A model generated the notes under the pieces. It did not search any database. It saw nothing but the letters and a program-made list of their open reading frames with translations, and had not been told where the DNA came from. A stretch of 64,000 nt of DNA from Schistosoma haematobium (lineage: Eukaryota; Platyhelminthes; Trematoda; Strigeidida; Schistosomatidae), in NCBI RefSeq assembly GCF_000699445.3, contig NC_067200.1:2458450-2522449 (forward strand), written 5' to 3'. This document shows positions 21,715 to 33,435 of this stretch, in pieces. The first letter of the stretch is position 1. The number at the start of each line of letters is the position of its first letter. The position numbers were made by a program, and so were the translations under genes.

Positions 21715-22458
21715 TGAGACAGTAACACATTAAAGATAGTGATGGATGGTGTCGTAATTTTATGTATTGATTAAAGTTAGAGATTAACACTATTGGATGC
21801 TGACAAGTTCGGCAAGCTAGAGATTAAGCGTTCGCATGCATGACCCAAGATGCTGTGTTTGAATTCCGCGTACAGGATCATGGATGTACAGTGCTGAAGA
21901 GTCATTAAAACTAAAGAAAAAATATCATCACTATAGGGGTTATGGAGATTATTCAGTTTCTCATTGAGATCAAGGAAAGGAATGATGTTAGACCACAGTT
22001 AGAAACCTGGAAGCACTGCATGGCCGTTTCGGTTCATGATCTTAATCAAAAACTTAATAGTCTCCACAACCGCTATACTGATAATTATCATGTGTCCTCA
22101 CTAGTGACTAGCTTCGTGAGGGGATTCTAGGAGTTCTAATGAGAAGCCATGATCAGTGGAGCTAATCCGTGTCGGGTAGAGACAGGTTTCTACTTCAGGA
22201 CAATGGACGATGGTTGATCAATTTTGTGGATCGTTTGATGTTAGACATTAACACCATTGGATGTCGGTCAGATCAGTGGTCTAGTAAGTTGGGCGTTCGC
22301 GCGCGAGACTGAAGGTCCTGGATTGGAATCTCGCAAGTGAGGTCGTGGATGCGCACTATTAAGGAGTTCCTCAATAGAACGAAACGGTCGTCCAGTACTT
22401 TCAAGTTTCCACCGGTGGTCTAACATCAGTCGGTTCATAGTGCCAATCATAAACGAAA
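21715..22458. mobile_element. Family B SINE cluster
   Basis: A plus-strand copy is truncated inside its hammerhead (21715-21910, ending after CTGAAGAGTC). A minus-strand fragment follows (about 21938-22035), then a near full plus-strand copy (22040-22458) whose hammerhead (about 22350-22400) reads TTAAGGAG but keeps GAAA and GTC. Confidence 0.65.
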
Positions 22459-22475
22459 AATAAGTTAACACTTAC

Positions 22476-22548
22476 AAAAGTATAAAACTTAAAATCTTAA
22501 TGAACATTCTATTAAATGGTAATTTTGACCAATACAAGAACATCATAA
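22476..22548 (-). CDS. Candidate internal exon, unidentified
   Basis: A 73-nt segment with acceptor ATAATGATCAG and donor GTAAGT. The one open frame reads MMFLYWSKLPFNRMFIKIL. Not recognised; may be chance. Confidence 0.3.
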
Positions 22549-22787
22549 CTGATCATTATGTATTAGAGAAATATCATAGAAGTGAATATTTGGTATGTTG
22601 TTATAAATAGTCTTTAGATAGAAAAATAGTTTGGAATTTCTATTAGATTATACCATACAGTTTGTATGAATCATTTAAGTTAACCTAAATAGAATTGATT
22701 ATTCTTATCTATGAAATATATCCTATTTATATCATTCAGAAAGATATAGAATAACTAATCAAATAGAACTGATAGTAGATTAGACAA

Positions 22788-22977
22788 AGATGAATAGCGA
22801 CTAGTAGTGGAATCCACAACGTGAGTTTCGTCCTATTTGGGACTCGTCAGTTGAATGTACCCGCATCGACGAGTTGATGTTCATAATAGGACTCGAACCC
22901 AGCACTGATTGCTTCAAACGCCATCGCGTTATCCACAAGATTTCTAGGCAACGATGGATAGTCACCAGCAATGGAAT
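22788..22977 (-). mobile_element. Family A SINE, partial
   Basis: Minus-strand copy with hammerhead region at about 22815-22865 and tRNA-like region at 22870-22935, broken into by the next unit. Confidence 0.65.
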
Positions 22978-24136
22978 TCAGGACGAGTATTTCGTCCGAA
23001 ATTGGACTCATCATCTACATGTAACTGCATCTCACACTTGATGTTCATTCAACAACTCAAACACCAGTATCATCAAATTCAAATGCTATCAAGTTATCCA
23101 CTTACTTACTGAGTCCTGATAGACACCTACATGTGCAATGGAGTGAAGTTGGAATTCACTTCATATTGTTTAATTGAATCTTCCCATTGATGTTTAACAC
23201 TGCAATTGATCAGTCTATTGTAGGCATATATACATCCTGTGCAGACTATCTCGATATTACCTTAATTCACATGCATTCTAAGCAAAGATGGATAGTGGGT
23301 AGCAGTGGAAACCAGCATGCGCACAACTTTGTGCTATTTGTGACTCGTCAGCCAGATGTACCTGCATCTCACAGTCCATGTTCACTCTTACACTTCAACC
23401 CACTACCGTCCACTTCAAACGAAATGCGCGTCCTCTATTACACTGTAGCTACCCACTATGCATCTTTGCTAAGGAAGCTTGTGACTGAAAACAATATCAA
23501 GGCAATGCTCACAGGATGCATATATGCCAAAAAGTGACTGATCAAATGTAGTCGTAAATAACAATGGCAAGATACAAGCAAATAATATCAAGTGAAGTTA
23601 AAATTCACTTCATTGCACAATCAGGTGGTTATCATGAATCACTAGTTAATTGGATAACATGACGACGTTTCAAGTGAACGGTACTCGATTTGAGTGCCAG
23701 AGTGAACATCAATTCTGGAATGTAAGTATATCCAGTTGACAAGTCCCACATAGGACAGAACGTACTTCCTGAATTCCACTACCACCCAATATCCATCATT
23801 GTTTATAGAGATTATCAGTAAATGTATTAATCAATCAATTCAAAGTTCACGATATAGAAAATTAAAACATGATTATTATTAACAGAATGTTTCATTATTT
23901 ATTTCAATAGTTGAGATCATGAACCGATTAAAGCTAGACCACCATGATAAAACTGGAATGTGGGATGTCGGATGTGCATTGCTGAGATCTCCTACAATTT
24001 GACGAAACAGTTGTTCAGTTCATCCAGGTTTTCCATACTCGTCTATCTTGAATTTACTCATGATGTCAATGATTGAACTTACTATAATATGCACAAAAAC
24101 CTTTTTTGACATTGTTTATTTGTATCATATTCAATT
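22978..24136. repeat. Inverted duplication, left arm (1159 bp)
   Basis: Near-identical reverse complement of 28114-29272. It contains minus- then plus-strand family A units and a family B pair. The 116-codon frame it carries (23187-23537) is translated identically in the other arm but is SINE-derived. The outer end lies 4 nt past the GTC cleavage triplet of a minus-strand hammerhead. Confidence 0.85.
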
Positions 24137-24454
24137 ATTAACCATTTTTACATTCATACATTTTCTGTATATGTCTAATATAAATATGGAATAACTCACG
24201 TAACAAGTCATAGCTTCCAAATTGAAACACACATAACTCATCTCGGTGTTCTTCTTGTATATATGAACACAATTATTAGGGATTCAAGCGGTTTTTTCAA
24301 AGTCTAATGAGAGAACTAATATCTTTAACTGTACGTTTATATTTAGGTATAGACAGGGTTCACTATTATCTCTTTTAAATCATTTAACATAAAGGCAATC
24401 AATCGTTTAAGAATGTGAAGTAGAAAACAGTTCGAATTCAATATGAAATAATAG
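24137..24454. other. Unassigned spacer
   Basis: A minus-strand open segment near 24190-24250 (NTEMSYVCFNLEAMTCY before GTGAGT) is a weak exon candidate only. Confidence 0.3.
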
Positions 24455-24467
24455 TTCCAACAATATT

Positions 24468-24599
24468 ATTTTTTTGGTTAGCGATTTTTTTTAGCGAGTT
24501 AGGTTTCTATGGGATGGAGTCACTAACCCCATGCCTTTATCCTTCTTCTTTATCCGGGCTCGGGATCGGCGTTAGCCTCATGGGGGCTCTAGGCTGAGT
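24468..24599 (-). mobile_element. RTE 5'UTR-only insertion with 13-bp TSD
   Basis: Contains only the RTE leader. TTCCAAYAATATT flanks it at 24455-24467 and 24600-24612. Confidence 0.8.
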
Positions 24600-24689
24600 T
24601 TCCAATAATATTCCAGCCACATATTCTTGATGAATTCAAATTATTTCAAAAAGGATATGTAACAGGGAACCACTTTGACGAACTTCAAC

Positions 24690-24765
24690 CCTTTACGACT
24701 TGAAGATAGTGCACGTTATGTTGATTTACTTAGAGTAGTGACCGCATTGAAACTTTATATGAAAA
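24690..24765 (+). mobile_element. Family C SINE fragment
   Basis: Similar to 40225-40290: ATAGTGCACGTTATGTTGA followed by TTACTTAGAGTAGTGACC. Confidence 0.5.
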
Positions 24766-24929
24766 ATTTAACAGAATTATGGATCAGACAACCATGAAAT
24801 CAGTCACTATTGAGTGATAATTCAACTGTAATTAGCTCACTCCTACAGGAGTATGAAGCGACAACTTAGTGAAGGTGACAGGATTTGACTGAATATCATG
24901 GATTAGTTAGAAGTTATGGTTGTACATGG

Positions 24930-25455
24930 CGCCGATTGGTAATGCAAAAGCAACATATTTACAACTGAAGAACCACTGGAACTCAAAACAACAATCTGCC
25001 AACTGAAATCAAAGTCAGAGCTTTCAATAGAAAAGGCAAGTCAGTTCTACTGTATGAGACGGAAACCTGGAGAACTACGAACGGCATCATTCAGAGGATA
25101 AGAATGTTTATTAATAGCTGTCTACGTAAAATACTTCAGTTTCGTTGGCTAGACACTATCAGCAACAACCTACTATGGAAGAGAACAAATCAGATCCCAG
25201 TAGAGGAAGAAGCGCTGGAAGTGGATAAGATACACATTGAGGAAAGCAGCCAACTTCGTCCCACGGTAAGCCCTCACTTGAAATCTTCAAGGCCAAACGA
25301 AAATAGGAAGACCAAAGGACACAATACGTCGAAAAATCGAGAAAAACATGAAAAACATAAACAAAAATAGGATAGAACTGGAAAGGAAGGCCCAGTAGAG
25401 AGTGGTTTGGAGAATGCTCCTCCATTGGGAGTACCAGGCGTAAGTAAGCAAGTAA
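24930..25455 (+). mobile_element. RTE 3' half
   Basis: A 5'-truncated, frame-broken copy with [23 protein letters not shown] sequence, ending CAGGCGTAAGTAAG. Confidence 0.75.
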
Positions 25456-25564
25456 TTATGGTTGTAAATCATTCAATTCCGGCTTAGGAATCTAGAAATT
25501 ACGCTATGAGGTTTCATCACCACTGCTGATGCGTCTGTGAATAGGATAGGATCATTGTGAAGTT

Positions 25565-25704
25565 TGAATTATGTTTTCTGGTTAGCACTTTTTTAGCGAG
25601 TTAGTTTTCTACTTGGTAGGGTAGCTAAACCCATGCTCAACCCTCCTCCTTTATCCGGGCTTGATACCGGTAGTAGCCCCAAAAGGACTCCAGGCGGAGT
25701 ACCT
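25565..25704 (-). mobile_element. RTE 5'UTR-only fragment
   Basis: Leader sequence only, from the GTTTGAATTAT end to GACTCCAGGCGGAG. No TSD found. Confidence 0.7.
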
Positions 25705-25727
25705 CTTGGCTTTCAGTAGTTGCTTAC

Positions 25728-25766
25728 AAACATCAATACATCCATCAATATATACAAACTCTTATA
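25728..25766 (-). CDS. Candidate 39-nt micro-exon, unidentified
   Basis: Acceptor TTATTTTTCTTTAG and donor GTAAGC bound a 39-nt segment, open only in phase 0 (YKSLYILMDVLMF). The splice-site quality is good; the length makes chance possible. Confidence 0.3.
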
Positions 25767-26059
25767 CTAAAGAAAAATAACAAAAATTTCTTATAATTTA
25801 ACTCTCTAGTGAATTAAGCCTAAGAACTATGAATTCAGAGATTTCTGATGAATTCAATGTTTATTAATCAACATTTCACACGCAGTTTCTATTGTTAAGA
25901 TCACAAGCTTATATAAATAGATAGAATGAATGGGAAAATGGGTGGAAACACGCTATTATGATGTATTTCTTGTGACTATAATATCTAATATTAACTAGGG
26001 TTTATAATATTCTACTGGTAGTTCAAATAATAAAAAACTATGTAGAAATACAATGTGAA
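25767..26059. other. Unassigned spacer
   Basis: Nothing recognised. Confidence 0.4.
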
Positions 26060-26625
26060 TAATTGAGAAAATCTGAAAGTAATGGACAGTAGTTTCGTTT
26101 TAGTATGGGACTCATTAGCAGTGTTCATCCACGATTCCAATCGCGGAATTTGCACGCGAACACCTGACTCTAGACCACTAGGCTGACCGGCATCCAATGG
26201 TGTTAATGTATAACATCAAGTATTCTACAAAATTGAGCGATACATTCACCATTGTCTTCATCAGTGAGTTACTATCTCACAACAGACCCGGATAAATCCA
26301 CTTGTCACGGTTTCTCATTAGAACTTCAGGAAATACCTCTTGAAGACAATCACTAGCGAGTATATGATGATTGTAATCAGAGAGGGGTTTTATAGAGATT
26401 GTAATGATTTAATAGTTAAATTCATGAGTCAATTGAAGCTAGACCACTATGGAAAACCTGGAAGCACTGAACAGCTGTTTCATCCAATTATGAGACTCCT
26501 CAACAGTGCACCTCCACGATCCTGGTAAATCACTAGACCACCAGTCCTTCCAGGTTTTCCATGGTCGTCCAACTTCAACTGACTCATGATCTCAACTATT
26601 AAAATTACTATTATATCCGTAAAAC
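26060..26625 (-). mobile_element. Family B SINE tandem, ~385-bp period
   Basis: Minus-strand hammerhead regions have cleavage triplets near 26085-26087 and 26470-26472. The right-hand copy is rearranged at about 26525. tRNA-like region at about 26130-26190. Confidence 0.7.
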
Positions 26626-26889
26626 TCCTTCAGCTATAGTTAAGTTCAATTCAAAAGCTTCAAATAGGCTAATATCTACTCATTGTATTTCGTTGATAGC
26701 CATTGCATCGATTTCATCAATTCTACGAAAGACACGACAATTCGTTCCAGACTATTTTGAATTTTGTCTTAGTATTCACAGTAATATTCGTATGTTAGAA
26801 CTATCACATTAGGACCTTATCCAGTAGTCTACTGGACTATCATATTCACAATTGAAAATAACAATCAATACCTTATCATCAAATCAGTT

Positions 26890-27008
26890 AGTCTAATAAT
26901 ATACAGAAACAGTCTAATGGTCGTGACCACGATCAAACTATCCAGTTTAGAGAATAAAACTCCATCAAAATCACCCACTTGAACTATAAATCTTCTCCAC
27001 CATATCAT
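26890..27008. mobile_element. Fold-back element F, one arm
   Basis: A right arm only: GAATAAAACTCCATCAAAAT, then CCACTTGAACTATAAATC. Confidence 0.55.
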
Positions 27009-27009
27009 A

Positions 27010-27584
27010 ATCAAATTTAACTGAATTCTTGATGATAAAAACAAAGAAACTCTACTTATAGTAGATACTATCTCATATATAGATTTTGAATAAACCAAAA
27101 TGTTTCGTCCCATTATGGGACTCCTCAGTTGTGCTTATCTCTAATCATTAATGATATTCCTTATTCTATTCTATGATTATCAGCTTTATTCAATATTATA
27201 TTTTCGGTACAATCTACAATTCTCAGTACAGAGTATTTCGAAAAGTTCCCTTTTTTAATATTTCTTGATTGATCCTGACGATAACATATTGAGTGATTGT
27301 CAGCTAGAAGTCAGTAGTACAATCAATCGATATCTAAGCAATCACGATTAAGCTCTTTTGTAACTTGTACAACAAAAGATTATACTTGAATCAATTATGT
27401 AATCCATAAACATAATAATGTTTTAAAATAAGCAAATAACACAGAGAACTTGTTGAAATATTTAGATCGTTGACAGGAATAGGTAGTCTAGATATTCAAG
27501 AAGGTCGCTGTATTTCTTTTTTGCCTTAGACGAAGCATATTATCATTCATAAACTTAGACTATCATATTAAATGAATATAATTC
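27010..27584. other. Unassigned spacer
   Basis: A short family B hammerhead word near 27104-27130 (TTTCGTCCCATTATGGGAC), otherwise nothing recognised. Confidence 0.4.
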
Positions 27585-27725
27585 AATGGTTAAGATCATG
27601 AGTCAGTTGAAGCTAGATCACCATGGAAAACCTAGAAGCACTGGACGCCCGTTTCCTCCTATTGTGGGACTCCTCAGCAGTGCGCATCCACGACCTCGCC
27701 CCCTGCGAGATTCGAACCCAGGACG
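27585..27725 (-). mobile_element. Family B SINE, truncated
   Basis: Minus-strand copy covering tail, hammerhead and B box (ATTCGAACCCAGGAC); the rest is missing. Confidence 0.75.
27638..27683 (-). ncRNA. Hammerhead ribozyme motif (family B), one core-adjacent change
   Basis: Minus strand: stem I GCACTG/CAGTGC perfect, CTGAGGAG, GAAA, GTC, stem III ACG/CGT. The only lesion is the base before GAAA (G for C), which breaks the closing pair of stem II. Confidence 0.7.
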
Positions 27726-27761
27726 TATAATTCAATTGGCAATTCATAATAATGCTTAAAA

Positions 27762-27808
<47 letters not shown>
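27762..27808. repeat. TA microsatellite
   Basis: About 45 bp of (TA)n. Confidence 0.9.
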
Positions 27809-27810
<2 letters not shown>

Positions 27811-28113
27811 CATATTACATAATAAATATTACTATAAAACTGAATTTACTTATGAGATTAGTAACTGTGATGATCTTCTTTATGTGAAAATGACGTCTTT
27901 CATCGTATAGATCTATATATATATGGCCATATAGTTATCTAGTCACGAGTTCATTTAGCATATCAATTGATTATTAGTATAATAAACAAATGAGATTACT
28001 TACTTATATATATATATATATAATTAACTTAATCCAATGAATTGGTTCATTATGACATATAACCTGATTACATTTCATATTTATATTAAAATGATATGAA
28101 TGTGTGATTACTG

Positions 28114-29272
28114 AATTGAATATGATACAAATAAACAATGTCAAAAAAGGTTTTTGTGCATATTATAGTAAGTTCAATCATTGACATCATGAGTAAATTC
28201 AAGATAGACGAGTATGGAAAACCTGGATGAACTGAACAACTGTTTCGTCAAATTGTAGGAGATCTCAGCAATGCACATCCAACATCCCACATTCCAGTTT
28301 TATCATGGTGGTCTAGCTTTAATCGGTTCATGATCTCAACTATTGAAATAAATAATGAAACATTCTGTTAATAATAATCATGTTTTAATTTTCTATATCG
28401 TGAACTTTGAATTGATTGATTAATACATTTACTGATAATCTCTATAAACAATGATGGATATTGGGTGGTAGTGGAATTCAGGAAGTACGTTCTGTCCTAT
28501 GTGGGACTTGTCAACTGGATATACTTACATTCCAGAATTGATGTTCACTCTGGCACTCAAATCGAGTACCGTTCACTTGAAACGTCGTCATGTTATCCAA
28601 TTAACTAGTGATTCATGATAACCACCTGATTGTGCAATGAAGTGAATTTTAACTTCACTTGATATTATTTGCTTGTATCTTGCCATTGTTATTTACGACT
28701 ACATTTGATCAGTCACTTTTTGGCATATATGCATCCTGTGAGCATTGCCTTGATATTGTTTTCAGTCACAAGCTTCCTTAGCAAAGATGCATAGTGGGTA
28801 GCTACAGTGTAATAGAGGACGCGCATTTCGTTTGAAGTGGACGGTAGTGGGTTGAAGTGTAAGAGTGAACATGGACTGTGAGATGCAGGTACATCTGGCT
28901 GACGAGTCACAAATAGCACAAAGTTGTGCGCATGCTGGTTTCCACTGCTACCCACTATCCATCTTTGCTTAGAATGCATGTGAATTAAGGTAATATCGAG
29001 ATAGTCTGCACAGGATGTATATATGCCTACAATAGACTGATCAATTGCAGTGTTAAACATCAATGGGAAGATTCAATTAAACAATATGAAGTGAATTCCA
29101 ACTTCACTCCATTGCACATGTAGGTGTCTATCAGGACTCAGTAAGTAAGTGGATAACTTGATAGCATTTGAATTTGATGATACTGGTGTTTGAGTTGTTG
29201 AATGAACATCAAGTGTGAGATGCAGTTACATGTAGATGATGAGTCCAATTTCGGACGAAATACTCGTCCTGA
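28114..29272. repeat. Inverted duplication, right arm (1159 bp)
   Basis: Partner of 22978-24136, equal in length with very few substitutions (for example one in the family B piece near 28278). The outer end is 4 nt past GTC at 29266-29268. Beyond it the similarity falls to ordinary SINE-copy level. Confidence 0.85.
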
Positions 29273-29435
29273 TTTCCACTGCTAGCCACTATTCATCTTT
29301 GTCTGAAAAAGCTTGTGACTTAAGACAATATCAAGGCAATTTGCTCAGGATGTCTATATGCTAACAAGAGACTAATCAGTTACAGTTCCAGACTCTAATA
29401 GGAAGATACAAGCAAACATTACCTTGTGAATTGTA
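29273..29435 (+). mobile_element. Family A SINE 3' end plus next unit
   Basis: Continues the family A unit past the duplication boundary (CTAGCCACTATTCATCTTTG) into the body TCAAGGCAATTTGCTCAGGATG, ending near ACCTTGTGAATTG. Confidence 0.65.
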
Positions 29436-29590
29436 ATATACTTACTGTTAATCGAATACTATATGAATTATGAAAATATTCCAAGTTTATTTAACCCATA
29501 CGTATATTGTTTAAAGCTTAAAATGAACAGTTTACTATCAAATTATTAAATAGACATAAAATAAATAATGATAAACACTAGATTACTTAC

Positions 29591-29662
29591 AAATTGAATT
29601 CTATTGAATATCTTCAACGATCTCATTTTATTTCTTTCAGTTATCTTAAATACACTTAGAAA
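29591..29662 (-). CDS. Candidate 72-nt exon, unidentified
   Basis: Acceptor CAACAATCTTTAG and donor GTAAGT bound a phase 0-0 frame: FLSVFKITERNKMRSLKIF. Its phase is compatible with 30210-30280 and 25728-25766. Confidence 0.35.
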
Positions 29663-30019
29663 CTAAAGATTGTTGATAACTTGTGGCCTTGCGTTCTTAT
29701 TAATATATATAACATTATGATACAGCCAATTAAAGAACAGTGATTTATTGACCAGAATAATGATGCACAAAACCGTACAAGTAGTCTAGAGCATTTATTG
29801 ATCTTTCTTCCAGCCTAGACCTGGTTATCAGAGTCCAGAATACCAATCTTAGTCTCTATAAAATATGAATCATATATTTCAAACATATTAGGTTTATATA
29901 CATACCAAACAGATCACTACGTACATTTGAACAAGATCTAACCAAAGTGGCTGTGAATATGAGAGATTGTAATTAATAGACTGGGAATAACTCAAGAATA
30001 GTAAATCATATAATATCTA

Positions 30020-30185
30020 TGCGCATTTACGAACACATCTCGCGCACTGTTGAGGAGTCTTACAATAGGATGAAACGGCTATCTAGTGCTTCCAAGTTTT
30101 CCATGGTAATCTAGCTTCAAATGACACATGATCTCAACTAATGAAATTATTACAATCTCCATAAAACCCCTTCTGATAATAGTCT
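30020..30185 (+). mobile_element. Family B SINE 3' part
   Basis: Hammerhead (about 30050-30095: TTGAGGAG, GATGAAA, ATC) plus tail CTCCATAAAACCCCTTCTGAT. Confidence 0.65.
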
Positions 30186-30209
30186 AGACAAATGCCTTAA
30201 TAAAATCAC

Positions 30210-30280
30210 GCGATAATTCATTCTGAGATAGGCTTTTCTGACATTGATAACGGAATTATCTTCTATCATTAATTGATTCA
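30210..30280 (-). CDS. Candidate 71-nt exon, unidentified
   Basis: Acceptor CATTTTTACAG. After two nucleotides the frame is NQLMIEDNSVINVRKAYLR, ending in phase 0 at a moderate donor (GTGATT). Only one frame is open. Confidence 0.35.
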
Positions 30281-30744
30281 CTGTAAAAATGTGAGCCATT
30301 TGAACACTTCATCATTGGATCCTTATAATGATCATTACATCATGAGTCGGTAGTGTAAATGTTGAGCTTTTGCACACAAGGCTAATAATCTTGAGTTCGA
30401 TTCCCAGTTAGATGATCTTGGATACCTATATTAATAAGGAAAAACTGTCTGATGACTTCTGGTATTCATCTTTTACAAATTATTGTAATTGGTATATATA
30501 CATATATATAATCAAAAGTATTGTAATCAAATTGTTCAGTTTTATTTCAACATTAATTACTCATCACATCTTCCAGATGGTAGGTCAGGAACTCTATCAC
30601 AAAATAAATAATTGAATGTTTTGTAGACCGATGGGAGATACAACCAAAACAAAGAAGTAAACAATGACAGATTTAAGATCGACAAGAACCAATCAAGATT
30701 GAGGTTTACAGGACAAGCTGTGAATCATATATGGAGAAAATTAA
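30281..30744. other. Unassigned spacer
   Basis: A B-box-like GAGTTCGATTCCC at about 30392-30404 hints at a decayed tRNA-related copy. Confidence 0.35.
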
Positions 30745-30850
30745 ACAATTCACTTCTATCTGAAGTTTGTGCTGTGGATGATGTCATTTAGAAGAACGAT
30801 GAAAGCTCTATGACCAAACCATCCAGTTCAGAGAACAAAACTCCATCACA
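30745..30850. mobile_element. Fold-back element F, right arm
   Basis: Right arm from GAAGTTTGTGCTGTGGATGA to GAACAAAACTCCATCAC. Confidence 0.6.
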
Positions 30851-31124
30851 AAGAGATTTGTGCGGTTTGTAAGTTACTTTTATAAGATAAACATTAAAAC
30901 GTCTATCAATCGATATTCATTTTAAAAGTTTTAATGAAAATCAAATTATGTCCTTCAACGAATAAACTTCTTAGAAAACACGTAGAGATCAATTATTAGA
31001 ACGTGTTCACTCATTGGTCTTAGAGAGTGGCTTTTATTATAAAAACAAAAAAACATGAATATTGATTAGATGAGTTTTCTGTGGATACAACTGATTCTCA
31101 AGAAACTCTGCAACTAATAGAGAT

Positions 31125-31372
31125 GAATAGTGGATAGCAGTAGAATCCAAGACGCGTGTTTTGTTCCATTTTTGACCTCGTCAACTCGATGTACATGAAT
31201 TTCAAAGTTGATACTCACTTAGTACTGGGTTCAGGTGTCAGAGTGAACATCAACTCTGAGATGTAGGTACACCAAGCTGACGAGACTCGAATCGGGCGAA
31301 ACACGAGGCAATCCTCACAAGATGAACATATGTCAACAAGAGACTGATCAATTTCAGTTCTAACCATCTATT
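31125..31372. mobile_element. Family A SINE, inverted halves
   Basis: A minus-strand part (31125-31220) joins a plus-strand part (31221-31372). The plus hammerhead keeps CTGACGAG and GAAA, but the sequence jumps at about 31308, where GTC should be, straight to the body (GCAATCCTCACAAGATG). Confidence 0.7.
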
Positions 31373-31379
31373 GATGGTG

Positions 31380-31468
31380 AGGAGAAGATTCGTAGCCCAG
31401 GCAGATGATTTTGATGGAGTTTTGTTCTTTGAGCTAGATGGTTTGGCTGTGGAGCTTTCATCGAGCCT
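31380..31468. mobile_element. Fold-back element F, left arm
   Basis: Left arm including the outermost part (GAAGATTCGTAGCCCAGG), which shows the full terminal repeat is longer than the hairpin core. Confidence 0.6.
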
Positions 31469-31689
31469 AAACATCAATGGGAAGATTCAAACAATCAATA
31501 ACATATTAATTGTACGAATAACAATTTGTAAATAACTACAGAAAAATAATTCTAGCTAGTTCCATGAGTTTTGAGTTTTATATTTTGATTCATCACAGTT
31601 CTAAAATCCCTTTCACATCTTATTTGTTATTTCTTGGTTCACGTTTGTCTCCAATTCTTTATCATCAAGTGAATAATTGTTTTTCACAT

Positions 31690-31860
31690 ATTTTAATAGT
31701 TGGATTCATGAGTCGATTTAAGCCAGAACACTATTGAAAACCTGGAATTAGTGGACGTCAGTTTTGTTCTAGTATAATACTCCTCAACAGTTCACATCCA
31801 CGATCTCATATACAAGATTTAAATCCAGGATTTTCGATCTCACGCATATCTTTGTTCTAT
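31690..31860 (-). mobile_element. Family B SINE, decayed
   Basis: Minus-strand tail, hammerhead remnant (about 31745-31800) and B-box part. Confidence 0.55.
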
Positions 31861-32054
31861 ATCTTATTTCAACCCGTATTCATTCATATCTTTATTTGCT
31901 TCATTATACTTCAAATCTTGTTATTTCATTCTGATTACCCTCTAACTAGTACGTAACTCGCAATTTTGACTTACATTTTAATTCCCATGTGAATGTCGTA
32001 ATACGTTTTTATTCCGTATCGATCAACAACATATTAAATTGTTTGTTTTATTTT

Positions 32055-32548
32055 GAAATCGGTACAAATGGTCACCAGATACATGTGCACTACACAAGTC
32101 ACTTGATTTGTGTGTCAGCTGTGATACTGATAGAGTGCCCAAACCAAAGCAGGTGGTTTTCTTAGGGGACCACACCTGGAGACTCCGACATAAAGGTATG
32201 ATCAACAAGGCAGTGAAACAATGTAAGGAGATGCAGCACCATGTTAGTCAGTGACTAATAATTGGTTCATACGCCATTTGTTCCCTCAGGATTCTGGAGC
32301 CCATGTCTACCATTGGTTTGGAATCAGGGATTTCCAACTCCCCTAGATGGATCCTCCATATCCACCAACCTGGTTAGAGCTCTGGACATTCGCTTTCCAT
32401 CCTCACAATTTTGTAAACAACACCGGTACTGCGAAAAGGCAGTGAGTAGGATTTTCCTGACATTTGCATGGCCATGTGGGAGCATTTCAATTGAAAGAGG
32501 GGCTTTCCTCACCCTCGGTCGTACCAGGGCATTTGGGGGGGGCACATT
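32055..32548 (+). repeat. Repeat D, best complete copy
   Basis: Spans from a terminal region with CAAGTCACTTGATTTGTGTG to CCAGGGCATTTGGGGG. Seven copies lie in this window. No terminal inverted repeats, RT or tRNA-like boxes are visible. A ~100-codon frame from 32262 recurs in copies near 14.6 and 50.5 kb. Class unknown. Confidence 0.75.
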
Positions 32549-32914
32549 AACTGAATTCGACTTCCTAAAAACAATAATGTTAACAAATCTCTGTAGATAC
32601 ACACTACAGATAGATCGATAAAGACAGCGATATCATTGCCCGTAGTTATAACAAATATTGCAGAGTTTAGTCCATTAAACTTATAGAATACAACATGATT
32701 AAAAGATAAACCAATGAAAGAGAAAAAGATATTCCTTTGTAATTAAAATACTTAGTCAGTTCTTTCATCGGAACATAATCAAAATTTATTATTCATAGAT
32801 TTGTACGTTTATCATAAGAAGTTGTCGACTGTGTAGATCATTGTGGTTATACAAATAAATGATAGGTGAGATTTTAATTTGTAGGTTATTCCTAAAGTTT
32901 TACTGATAAGTAGT

Positions 32915-33435
32915 GGTGCCCTCAAATGCCCTTCTATAGCCGATTGTGCGGAGAGTCAACTCTCCCTTTAGAAATACTCTCACATGGCCGTGTGCATATA
33001 ACCACTGTCATGGAAGTTCTACTCACACTACCTCCTCGCTGCAAGGTTGTTGTTTATGAAAATGAGAGGACGAGAAGCGAATGTCCGGCGCTTTAACCGG
33101 ATTAGTAAACACAGATAGTCCACCTAAAGGAGTTTGAATACTCTGATTCCAAACCAATGGTGTACATGGGCTCTCGTATCATGAGGGATCGAATGACGTA
33201 TGAGCCAATCGTTGGTCACCGACTATCATGACATTGCATCTCTTAACGTTGCTCCGTTGCCTCGTGGATTAGACATTTAGGTCAAAGTCTAGGGCAGTGC
33301 CTTCATAATAAAACCACCTTTTCCGGTTTGGGCACCCTGTCATTTTTTTAGCTTTCACACAAATCGAATCATTTGTGTGGCGCATATCTGTTTGGCTCCT
33401 TCTTGTGCCAATGTTTCTGTGTTCAAATGAACAAA
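32915..33435 (-). repeat. Repeat D, inverted neighbour
   Basis: Minus-strand copy about 370 bp from the plus copy, giving a long inverted pair. It extends to TTCTGTGTTCAAATGAAC. Confidence 0.75.

Noticed and set aside
23187..23537. 116-codon ORF, identical at 28713-29063
   Set aside because: It lies across family A SINE sequence in the inverted duplication; the identity reflects DNA duplication, not a protein under selection.
24190..24250. Minus-strand segment NTEMSYVCFNLEAMTCY before GTGAGT
   Set aside because: Two frames are open and the acceptor is weak; kept only as a remark.
32600..32840. Minus-strand frame with FDYVPMKELTKYF
   Set aside because: No acceptor lies between the upstream stop and the frame, and no good donor follows.
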